From Eimeria necatrix (Eukaryota; Apicomplexa; Conoidasida; Eucoccidiorida; Eimeriidae): 14,532 nucleotides of DNA. The notes beneath the pieces were generated by a model, which saw only the letters and a list, made by a program, of their open reading frames with translations, did no database searches and had not been told where the DNA came from. The translations under genes were made by a program, and so were the position numbers. Positions 8,834 through 14,532 of the stretch are shown here, piece after piece; positions within the stretch are counted from its first letter, which is position 1; each line of letters starts with the position of its first letter. The DNA lies in assembly GCF_000499385.1 (NCBI RefSeq), contig NW_013654655.1:2501-17032 (forward strand), read 5' to 3'.

Positions 8834-9107
8834 AAATAAATAAATAATTTAATTAATTAATTAATTAATTAATTATTTAATTAATTAATTATGGAGGGGA
8901 ATTGAACGGATGTGTTGATGTGCGTGGCGTTCGGAAAGGCGCAGTGCAGCGCCCGCTGCAGCAAACCCTAAACCCTAAACCCTAAACCCTAAACCCTAAA
9001 CCCTAAACCCTAAACCCTCACAAGCACATCAGCGCGAGCCCTGGCGTGACTGCAGCAATCAGCAGCTCGAGGCCCCCATAACCCCTCAAATGAACAGCTC
9101 CAAAGAG
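5776..9107 (-). CDS. PrsW-family intramembrane protease-like membrane protein (N-terminus unresolved)
   Basis: Minus-strand exons 9107-9022, 8785-8646, 7699-7650, 7596-7541, 7271-7191 and 6760-5776 join in phase to 1398 nt (465 aa plus stop). Motifs appear in family order (numbering from 9107): TM1 ending TPGLALMCL; TM2 LLLFGAFSSVLLAVGLELL; GFSEEFAKATS (EExxK, Glu85/Glu86/Lys89); ALGFATIENLSYVF (Glu116, Asn117, Tyr120); RAFTAIPSHVANTG (His146); LLPGLLHGCYDAALTL (His about 263); then a last TM near SGWLMLALVSWWASIITFCC. Several motifs are completed only across exon junctions, which supports the model. Bacillus PrsW is a ~220-aa multipass protease that cleaves an anti-sigma factor; the substrate here is unknown. 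The extra length is Ala/Ser/Gln runs between the two His motifs and a Gln-rich tail. Uncertain points: the first exon and start codon, the exon 2 donor (8646 or 8637), and the 53-base gap at 7649-7597. Confidence 0.85.
5797..6720 (-). repeat. Coding amino-acid runs in the last PrsW-like exon
   Basis: Read on the minus strand, trinucleotide tracts in frame encode Ala runs (about 6655-6700, 6598-6632, 6290-6335), a Ser run (about 6494-6524) and Gln runs (about 6100-6133, 5797-5827). They sit between the TAxPxH and LLHGxYD motifs, between the LLHG helix and the last membrane segment, and in the C-terminal tail. The same CTG tract yields Ala, Ser or Gln depending on frame. These look truly coding, since the frame is open and the family motifs on both sides share it. 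Confidence 0.75.
6761..7190 (-). repeat. PrsW-like intron 5: CTG tract at the donor, TTTAGGG array near the acceptor
   Basis: On the sense (minus) strand the intron begins TCG|GTGAGCTGCTG and runs straight into about 23 CTG units (7186-7118), then degenerate CTG-rich sequence to about 6908, then a TTTAGGG array (plus-strand CCCTAAA, 6786-6824) shortly before the acceptor TTTGTGTCAG. The exon junction completes the Arg of RAFTAIPSH. Confidence 0.8.
7272..7540 (-). repeat. PrsW-like intron 4: two CTG tracts
   Basis: The sense strand starts AGG|GTGCGCTGCTG with about 25 CTG units (7536-7460); a second tract of about 11 units lies at 7363-7330; the acceptor is TTTTGCTGCAG. Unspliced, it reads as a long Ala run. 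Spliced, it joins ...AAL-G to FATIEN with the Gly codon completed across the junction. Confidence 0.85.
7597..7649 (-). other. 53-base gap in the PrsW-like gene: very short intron or one-base indel
   Basis: The EExxK frame and the downstream HYVPHPLSMVVGGCCAALG frame differ. A GT-AG intron from TCA|GTGCTG to TTGTTTGCAG fits in phase 0 on both sides, but is only 53 bases. Alternatively one base is missing in the GC homopolymer runs at about 7617-7634, and the whole stretch is coding. Confidence 0.45.
7700..8645 (-). repeat. PrsW-like intron 2: CAG/CTG tracts, telomere-like blocks, then (TTTA)n
   Basis: In sense order: a donor at 8645 (or 8636), a CAG tract (8629-8552, about 26 units), further CAG/CTG tracts (about 8480-8368), an imperfect TGTAC palindrome (8259-8274), telomere-like blocks with variants such as CCCCACA and CCCCAAA (8155-8018, 7973-7959, 7940-7897, given as plus-strand CCCTAAA), a (TTTA)n array (about 7804-7731) and a pyrimidine tract ending TTTTTTCTCCAG. 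An in-frame hydrophobic stretch near 8300-8365 might be a missed exon, but it is not needed for the family alignment. Confidence 0.75.
8786..9021 (-). repeat. PrsW-like intron 1: TTTAGGG array at the donor, (TTTA)n at the acceptor
   Basis: The sense strand reads CTT|GTGAGGGTTTAGGG, so a telomere-like array of about 8 units (plus-strand CCCTAAA at 8963-9018) starts inside the donor. A short unique stretch follows, then TTAATTAA and (TTTA)n runs (about 8891-8798) up to TTTTTGCTGCAG. The junction phase fits, with TT plus G giving Leu. Confidence 0.8.
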
Positions 9108-9452
9108 CTGCAAAAATAAAAGTAAAAATAAACAAGAAATCACAACAACCCCACGAACAGCTCCCAGGCAGGGCCAGCGGGTCCTGGGGGCCCCCCCGGG
9201 GGCCCCCGGGGGCCCCCAGTGGCTGGGGCTGCTGAGGGGGGCCCCCAGGGGCCCCCCCAGGGGCCCCCCCAGGGGGCCCCCCAGGGGAGGCCCCAGGGGG
9301 GCCCCCAGGGGGCCCCCCAGGGGGGCCTCCTGCGCAGCAACCGCGGGGGAGCCGCGGGGGGGGCCCCCCATCAGGGGGCCCCTCAGGGGGTGGGCCTCGG
9401 GGGGGCTTTTGGGGGAGCCCAGGGGGCCCCCCGCGGGAGAAGGAGGAGGCAT
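9108..9452. repeat. GGGGGCCCCC minisatellite upstream of the first PrsW-like exon
   Basis: At about 9185-9435 the sequence is made of GGGGGCCCCC-type units of about 15 bp, strongly self-complementary. On the minus strand it is open from an ATG at 9452 and reads Gly-Pro-Leu-Ala-rich sequence straight into the first membrane exon, so it may encode the N-terminus. Alternatively a 47-base AT-rich intron (9154-9108, ending TTTTTGCAG) separates it, which also fits in phase 0. On the plus strand it reads as Gly/Pro/Gln-rich. I cannot decide whether it is coding. Confidence 0.6.
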
Positions 9453-10158
9453 GGGCCCCTGGCTGTTTGGAGAGATTTAAAAGTCCCCTTTTTTGCGTTT
9501 CTGAAGACTTTGTTGGGTTTTAAAATTAAAAAGAAAGTGGAGTGGAGGCTGGCGAAGAGAAAAGGCGTTTTGGTTGTCTTTGGAAGTTGCTGTGCGGCTG
9601 TCAGCGCAGCAGGTGTGCAGACAGCGCGGAAACGAGCCGCGCAAGGCACATTGGACCGCCAGCCCGGGAAAAAGAGAATAAAAGAGAAAAGAAAGAATAA
9701 ATTAATTCAATTTGAAGACTTTTAGTGGAATTTCGCGGAACAAACGCCGGGCTCGCCGCCCCTGGCTGTTTGAGCGCCGCCACCAGCCCGCTGTCCGTAC
9801 ACCCGAGCCGCCCGCAGCCTCATGCTGCCCGCCGACGCCCTTTCCGCTTTTCTTCCAATTCAATTCATTTAATTCTTCAAAATAAAACTCAAATGCGGAA
9901 AAAAGGAGAAACAAAACCCCCAAAACCGGCGGAAGGCTCCGCACGCCGCCGCAGGCGCAGCCGCCACCGCCGTCTAGCCGCCAACTCCCTCAGCACTATT
10001 TCCCGCAATTCCGCCGCTTTTTCCCCTCAAATAATCCACTTTTCAAAGTCCAAAAACACTTTTTTACTTTTATTCCGCAAAAAGCCGCAAAATGCTGCTT
10101 CGCAGCTCTCGATTGCATGCATGCAGCTGCTGCAGCTGCGGCAGCAGCTGCAGCGGCT

Positions 10159-10198
<40 letters not shown>

Positions 10199-10517
10199 GG
10201 CTGGGCAAGAGGATATTTGGGGGTTTTGAAGGCTTTTTCCACTTTTTTATTAAATAAATATAAATAGTAATTAAAAATATAAATAAATAATCCTTAAAAT
10301 GCCATTTTAGTCCATTTAGATCTTCTTTTCCCTGCTGCTGCTCGCCGCGCGTGTTGCAGCGCCCAGCGAAGGCACACTAGTAATTACTTTGAATTCAATT
10401 GGTCGGATTTAATTCATTTAATTAAATTATTTTAATTTTATTTGTTTTAGTCATTTTATTTCACTCAATTTGAAGCAGCTAGCTGAGCCGTGCCCCCGTA
10501 AACCGCCCCCAATAAGA

Positions 10518-10562
10518 GGGTTTAGGGTTTAGGGTTTAGGGTTTAGGGTTTAGGGTTTAGGG
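10518..10562 (+). repeat. Interstitial telomere-like array (TTTAGGG)n
   Basis: About six TTTAGGG units on the plus strand, in a region with no recognised gene. The repeat equals the apicomplexan and plant-type telomere unit. Confidence 0.95.
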
Positions 10563-10629
10563 CTTCGTGACGAAAGGCTGCGCTGCGGGTTGAAACTCTC
10601 CAAAAAACGCACTGGGCTAGGCAGGGCTG

Positions 10630-10809
10630 TCGCTAGCCAGCTAGCTGGCGGGCTAGCTAGCTAGCTAGCTAGCTAGCTAGCTAGCTAGCTAGCTAGCTAG
10701 CTAGCTCGATGGCTAGCTTGCTGGCTAGGTAGCTGGCTAGGTAGCTAGCTAGCTCGATGGCTAGCTAGCTAGCTCGATGGCTAGCTAGCTAGCTAGCTGG
10801 CCAGCTAGT
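10630..10809. repeat. (CTAG)n self-complementary tetranucleotide tract
   Basis: GCTAGCTAGC repeats, uninterrupted at about 10651-10705 and then with interruptions such as CTCGATGG and CTAGGTAG. The unit is its own reverse complement, so any part can fold on any other. Confidence 0.95.
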
Positions 10810-10839
10810 TGTCTAAGTATGAAAAGAAAGAGCAAGTAA

Positions 10840-10926
10840 ACGAACAAATGGCAAACAAACAAATTAAATAAAAAACAAACAAACAAATAAATAATAAATA
10901 AATAAACAAACAAACAAACAAACAAA

Positions 10927-10969
<43 letters not shown>

Positions 10970-10985
10970 ACAAATAAATGAGCAG
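10840..10985. repeat. (AAAC)n/(AAAT)n array
   Basis: Blocks of AAAC and AAAT units follow the CTAG tract. On the minus strand this is (TTTA/TTTG)n, like the arrays found before 3' splice sites in the minus-strand genes, but no exon follows that I can support. Confidence 0.9.
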
Positions 10986-11029
10986 ATAAATAACTAGTCC
11001 TTTGCTGCTGCTGCATCTGTCCTCTTTTT

Positions 11030-12030
11030 AAAATCAGAAAGTTGAAAAAGACAAATTATTTATTTTATTTGAAATTAAAAAATAAAATAATTCTTTTAAA
11101 ACTGTAAATAAATAAAACAATCTTCAAAGCTTTGTTTTCTTTATTTGCTAAATACAATTATTTTAAATAATGCATTTATGCAAATAATAAAATAAATATA
11201 ATTAATTTAAATAATGCACTTGTGCAAATAATAATGCAGATTATTTGTTTAGAATAATATATTTAATGTAAATAATGTTTATAATGTTTTAATTCTTTTA
11301 TTTATTATTAGTTAATGTTTAAAATGCACTTATAGAAATAACAATAAAGTTAATTTGTTTGATATAATATATTTAATGTAATTAATATTAGTAATGTATT
11401 TATTAAAAAAGACAGTAAATTATTTGTTTTATTGAATTTAATTAATTTAGATAATGCATTTATGCAAAAAGTAAAAAGGATAAAAAGTAAAAACATACTT
11501 TGAATAATATATTTAAAATATTTATGAATGATAGTAATTTAAATAATACATTATTTGAAAATATAATTTAAATAGATAATGTAATTTTAGGAAATAAAAT
11601 TAATGTAGATAATATATTTATTCGCAAAATAATTTAAATAATTTATTTTTATATAATGCACTTAATATGAAGAATAAACTTTTATTTAGTGTAATTAATA
11701 ATAAACTCTTTATGCAGAATATAATTAATATAAATAGTTTATTTTAAATTGCAATTAATGTAAATAATGTGATTACAAATAATCCAATTAATGTAAATAA
11801 TTAATTTAAATCATAGAGTTTAGTTTATAATAATAAATACAGCCAACATATTTATCTATAAAGTATTAAAGATAGTTAATACATATATATATTGTAATAT
11901 ATATACACATATTAAATATATAGTATATATATATATGTTTGTACACAGAAAAGATACTAAAACTAATTAAAAGAAGCTTTAATAAATTAAAAAGATAAAT
12001 GAGAGGAGATAAACACAAAACAAAGAGTGC
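11030..12030. other. Very AT-rich island with degenerate repeats
   Basis: About 1 kb consists almost only of A and T, with AATAAT, TTTAAAT and a recurring AATGCATTTATGCAAA-like motif (near 11170, 11212 and 11453), and a (TA)n stretch at about 11884-11935. It has no long open frame. It is much poorer in GC than the flanks and different from the simple arrays elsewhere. Confidence 0.8.
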
Positions 12031-12085
12031 ATTTCTTTCTTTATTTATTTTTTGAATTTTAAAAAAGTCGAAAAACTTAAAAAGA

Positions 12086-12159
12086 CTTTTTCTCGGAATT
12101 TGCAGTGTATGTACAGCGCATGCATGCGCTGTACATACACTGCAAATTCCGCGAAAAAG
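12086..12159. repeat. 74-bp near-perfect palindrome without spacer
   Basis: Two 37-base arms meet between 12122 and 12123 with one mismatch (12093 against 12152). The centre is GCGCATGCATGCGC. Each arm carries a GTGTATGTACA element and TTTGCAG. It can form a long hairpin or cruciform. Confidence 0.95.
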
Positions 12160-12352
12160 ACGAAGTGTACATACAGTGCAACTGAGGACTCAGGGCCATC
12201 AAATGCATTAAAGTGTCAATTAAATGAACAACTTTGAGGACTTATTTACGAAAATAAAGTGAAAAAGGACTAAAAGTATTTTTAAATCCGGGGCTGCCAG
12301 CAAAGGCCTATTTATTGGCGAGGGAGAAAACCCGAAAGAACTTCTTCCCGCC

Positions 12353-12427
12353 TCTGCAGTGTATGTACACCTCAGCGCTGCTCTTTGTGCGGATCTGCAG
12401 TGTATGTACACCTCAGCACGGCTCTTT
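12353..12427. repeat. Tandem pair carrying TGTATGTACACC
   Basis: Two 34-base copies, 12353-12386 and 12394-12427, lie 41 bases apart and differ at only two positions. Each starts TCTGCAGTGTATGTACACCT. A diverged half copy of the same element lies at 12164-12179. Confidence 0.85.
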
Positions 12428-12465
12428 TGCAGGTCTGCGGGCTTCTTTGAAAAGAGAAATGGATC

Positions 12466-12504
12466 TAAACCCTAAACCCTAAACCCTAAACCCTAAACCC
12501 TAAA
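12466..12504 (-). repeat. Interstitial telomere-like array (CCCTAAA)n
   Basis: About five and a half CCCTAAA units on the plus strand, just after the tandem TGTATGTACACC pair and outside any recognised exon. Confidence 0.95.
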
Positions 12505-12663
12505 AGTTGGACTTTTTGGCACTATTTGACTTCTAAGTTGGCTTGTAGAGAAGAAAAGATTAAAAGAACTAAATAGTTCGTTTCGCCTTTTCAGCCAGCC
12601 GCCTGGGCAGTTGAAAAGGGAAAGTTGAATTTGAAAAGAATTTCGAGTGGTGGGGATGCATGC

Positions 12664-13062
12664 ACCTGTACGTACACTGCAGCTGCAGCTAATCGCGCAC
12701 ATTAAAGGCGATTTTCTCCGTCTTTTTCGGATGAAAAAAGGAATTTAAAATGAAATGGAATGGACGAAGACTGCATGCGCATATTTACTGGAAAAAGCGG
12801 GAAAAATAAATACTTTATACCTGTCAGGTGCAGCAAATGCCCCCTGTGCAAGTGGAGGTTTCGCTATACATGGGGTGTACATACACCTGAAGTTGGCAGT
12901 CAGCGCATGCAGCCCCGTCGTGAAACAAAGGAGAAATTCGAAGCAGCAAAAGAAAGAAAAAGAAGAAATTAAAAGAAAAGGAACAGAAAAAGAAATTAAA
13001 AGTGGAAAAGGAAAGGAAATACAAATACCCTTTCCACCACCTTGGGGTGTCTGTACACCCCG
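12664..13062. promoter_or_regulatory. Cluster of three TGTAC dyad elements with GCATGC motifs
   Basis: Elements lie at about 12664-12679 (CTGTACGTACACTG), 12874-12887 (GGTGTACATACACC) and 13044-13062 (GGGGTGTCTGTACACCCC, imperfect centre). GCATGC motifs lie at about 12657, 12773 and 12904. I infer a protein-binding or structural role; the sequence shows only recurrence and symmetry. Confidence 0.45.
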
Positions 13063-13242
13063 GAGCTCGCGCGGCGCCCGTTCCGTTCGGGCGCCTCGCC
13101 GGGAATGGGAAACAAAGAAAGAAAATAAATAAATAAATGAATTAAATGAATTAAATGAATTAATTTTTAAATAAATAAACAAACTAATCCATTAATCCTC
13201 CATTTAATCCATTCCACTCGCGCAACGCCTCCCAGCAGCTAC

Positions 13243-13301
13243 CTGGCGGCCGGCGGGCTCGCGCCGGCCGCTGCTGCTGCTGCTTGCGGCGGATCCCCCG
13301 C

Positions 13302-13347
<46 letters not shown>

Positions 13348-13557
13348 GGGTGGTGGTGCTGCTGCTGCGTGCTGCTGCTGCTGCTGCCCGGGAAGAAGCA
13401 AGCTTGAGGCCTTATCAGCAGCAAACAAGGCCGGAACCTCGAAAGTCTAAACTGCTGCTCGTCCAAAATCTGCAGCAGCTTTTCTTTGTCTTCTTCCAAC
13501 ACCAAACCCTTCGAAGCTGTGTCTTTAACCAGCTGCAATAAATAAATAAAAAAAAAA

Positions 13558-13593
<36 letters not shown>

Positions 13594-14039
13594 AAATAAA
13601 TAATAATAAATAGTTGTGAATAAATGGAGGAATAAATGAAGCAGAGGATGAATTGTTTATTGAGTTGCGGTCGGATCAAGCGCCGATACACCCATGAGTT
13701 GTTTCTCCTAAACCCTAAACCCTAAACCCTAAACCCTAAACCCTAAACCCTAAACCCTAAATCCTAACTCTCTGAGAATTTTACATCCTATTTCAAAGCC
13801 CTCACATAAACCTTAAACCCTTGACCCCCACGAACCTTGAGACCCCACTCCAACCCCCAAACCCTAAACCCCAAACCCTAAACCCTAAACCCTAAACCCT
13901 AAACCCTACTTTTATTTTTAAATTGAGCAGCAAAGTAGCAGCAACTTTGCAAACTGCAAACCGAAAGCAATCGGGATAACAGTCTCGAATGTAAAGAACA
14001 AATCTTTTGGCCGACAAGATCTGCTGCTTGTAGCTCGAC
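13243..14039 (-). CDS. Unrecognised protein, two internal exons
   Basis: Minus-strand exons 14039-13910 and 13532-13243. The first follows TTTGCGTGCAG and reads SYKQQILSAKRFVLYIRDC, then CFRFAVCKVAATLLLNLKIK, ending at AAA|GTAGGG. The second follows TTTATTGCAG and reads LVKDTASKGLVLEEDKEKLL, then QILDEQQFRLSRFRP, then Ser, Gln and His runs, ending at a consensus CAG|GTAGCT. The junction is phase 0 on both sides. The second exon has charged, helix-like composition quite unlike repeat-derived frames, which is the main reason to believe it. If the donor at 13242 is not used, a TAG follows at once. I do not recognise the family. Other exons should lie on both sides. The donor of the first exon could instead be GTTGCT at about 13945. 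Confidence 0.5.
13533..13909 (-). repeat. Intron with TTTAGGG at the donor and (TTTA)n at the acceptor
   Basis: In sense order: GTAGGGTTTAGGG with a telomere-like block (plus-strand CCCTAAA 13858-13908, with CCCCAAA variants), a second block (13708-13761), a spacer, then (TTTA)n (about 13610-13540) running into the acceptor TTATTGCAG. This is the same layout as PrsW-like intron 1. Confidence 0.6.
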
Positions 14040-14046
14040 CTGCACG

Positions 14047-14418
14047 CAAACCCTAAACCCTAAACCCTAAACCCTAGACCCTAAACCCTTAACCCCAAAC
14101 CCGGGACCTGGGACTCCGGACTTCACGCTCTTGGACGCTTCGGGTGAAACCCTTCTTGAAGGCCGTTTGCTGCGCTCATGAATTCCAAATCCTAGGCCTT
14201 AAACCCTAATTTAGGGTTTAGGGTTTCCCGAAAAGGGTTTCGAAATCTCAAATCCTTCCGGGGACTTACGGACAAACCAAAGCCTTAAGGGATTAGAGCT
14301 TAAGGTTTGGGGTCTAGGGTTTAGCTTCTAGGGTTTGAGGCTTCATGCAAGAAGTTGTTTCAAATCGGTCAGTGGTTAGGGTTTAGGGTTTAGGGTTTGG
14401 CTAGGGTTTAGGGTTTTT
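14047..14418. repeat. Telomere-like blocks in both orientations
   Basis: CCCTAAA units at 14047-14090 (with CCCTAGA and CCCTTAA variants), a CCCTAA/TTTAGGG junction at 14201-14227, and TTTAGGG units at 14376-14418. The intervening sequence has scattered diverged GGGTTTAG remnants (about 14310-14335). I see no supported exon in 14047-14418. Confidence 0.9.
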
Positions 14419-14532
14419 CAGGAGCTCCTTTCCCATCAAAACCCTCATGTTTTTGCCGCCTTTCTCGAGCAGTTCCTCGTGGACATCCACAAACGCCAAC
14501 AGTTGTTCCAAATCACTTTGACGCGGTTAGGG
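14419..14532. CDS. Possible exon at the right edge, strand unresolved
   Basis: Both strands read as plausible protein. Plus: after TTTTTCAG at 14413-14420 the frame gives NPHVFAAFLEQFLVDIHKRQ and ends at GCG|GTTAGG, with good splice signals. Minus: the frame gives SDLEQLLAFVDVHEELLEKG, with G-first codon bias typical of coding sequence and agreeing in strand with the gene at 13243-14039, but with weak splice signals. No family is recognised. Confidence 0.3.

Larger units (their letters stand above)
9453..13242. other. Long gene-poor region
   Basis: I find no convincing exon in these 3.8 kb. The open frames are short, basic or low-complexity. They should contain the promoter and 5' end of the PrsW-like gene and possibly 3' exons of the gene at 13243-14039. 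Notable content is listed separately: a CAG tract (about 10160-10196), a TTTAGGG array (10518-10562), a (CTAG)n tract, (AAAC/AAAT)n arrays, an AT-rich island, a long palindrome and TGTAC elements. Confidence 0.5.

Noticed and set aside
9725..10267. 180-residue basic open frame on the plus strand
   Set aside because: Composition is Arg/Ser/Gln-rich without a family motif, and it spans a CAG tract and AT-rich stretches. It may overlap the promoter of the PrsW-like gene. No support beyond openness.
11030..12030. Apicoplast or mitochondrial gene fragment
   Set aside because: I could find no open frame or RNA gene in it; composition alone is not enough.
12755..13132. 125-residue open frame on the plus strand, and the opposite frame
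   Set aside because: It runs through two TGTAC dyad elements and a poly-purine stretch and looks like non-coding sequence. A few consensus-like splice sites near 12830 do not connect to a recognisable exon.
14201..14227. CCCTAA/TTTAGGG junction as a scar of telomere-telomere fusion
   Set aside because: A fusion would give TTTAGGG followed by CCCTAAA. The order here is the reverse, which fits two diverging blocks rather than joined chromosome ends.

Overview
The window looks like nuclear DNA of a coccidian apicomplexan, most probably Eimeria. It has many exact TTTAGGG/CCCTAAA arrays away from chromosome ends, dense (CAG/CTG)n tracts, (AAAT)n tracts and intron-rich genes whose coding parts read as Ala, Gln and Ser runs. 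I recognise no mobile element, rRNA, tRNA or CRISPR array.

Layout. (1) 1-757, minus strand: the 5' part of a CS-domain (NudC/p23-like) gene, three exons in matching phase, continuing past the left edge. (2) 758-1424: divergent intergenic region. (3) 1425-4768, plus strand: a complete five-exon MAK16 gene (60S ribosome biogenesis, 327 aa after splicing). Its CAG/CTG tract is intronic, and its third intron is built almost wholly of tandem arrays. (4) 4769-5775: convergent intergenic region with CAG repeats and GGTGTACGTACACC palindromes. (5) 5776-9107 or further, minus strand: a split gene for a PrsW-family membrane protein (M82-type intramembrane protease relatives). All four family motifs (EExxK, ENxxY, TAxPxH, LLHGxYD) appear in order across six exons. 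The last exon is inflated by Ala/Ser/Gln runs. (6) 9108-13242: no gene recognised. It holds a GGGGGCCCCC minisatellite, a (CTAG)n tract, a roughly 1-kb very AT-rich island, a 74-bp near-perfect palindrome and several TGTACRTACA elements. (7) 13243-14039, minus strand: two exons of an unrecognised gene, with a further possible exon at the right edge.

The most interesting signal is how the introns are built. In all three recognised split genes that contain repeats, a simple-sequence array (TTTAGGG or CAG/CTG) starts within a few bases of the 5' splice site, and in several introns a (TTTA)n or T-rich array lies close to the 3' splice site. The telomere-like arrays inside introns read TTTAGGG on the transcribed-sense strand of both plus- and minus-strand genes. 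Naive ORF reading makes these intronic repeats look like poly-Ala, poly-Ser or poly-Gln coding sequence; exon phases and protein-family alignment show most of them are not. Exon models were derived by eye from GT/AG sites, phase and remembered family motifs, with no alignment or transcript data.
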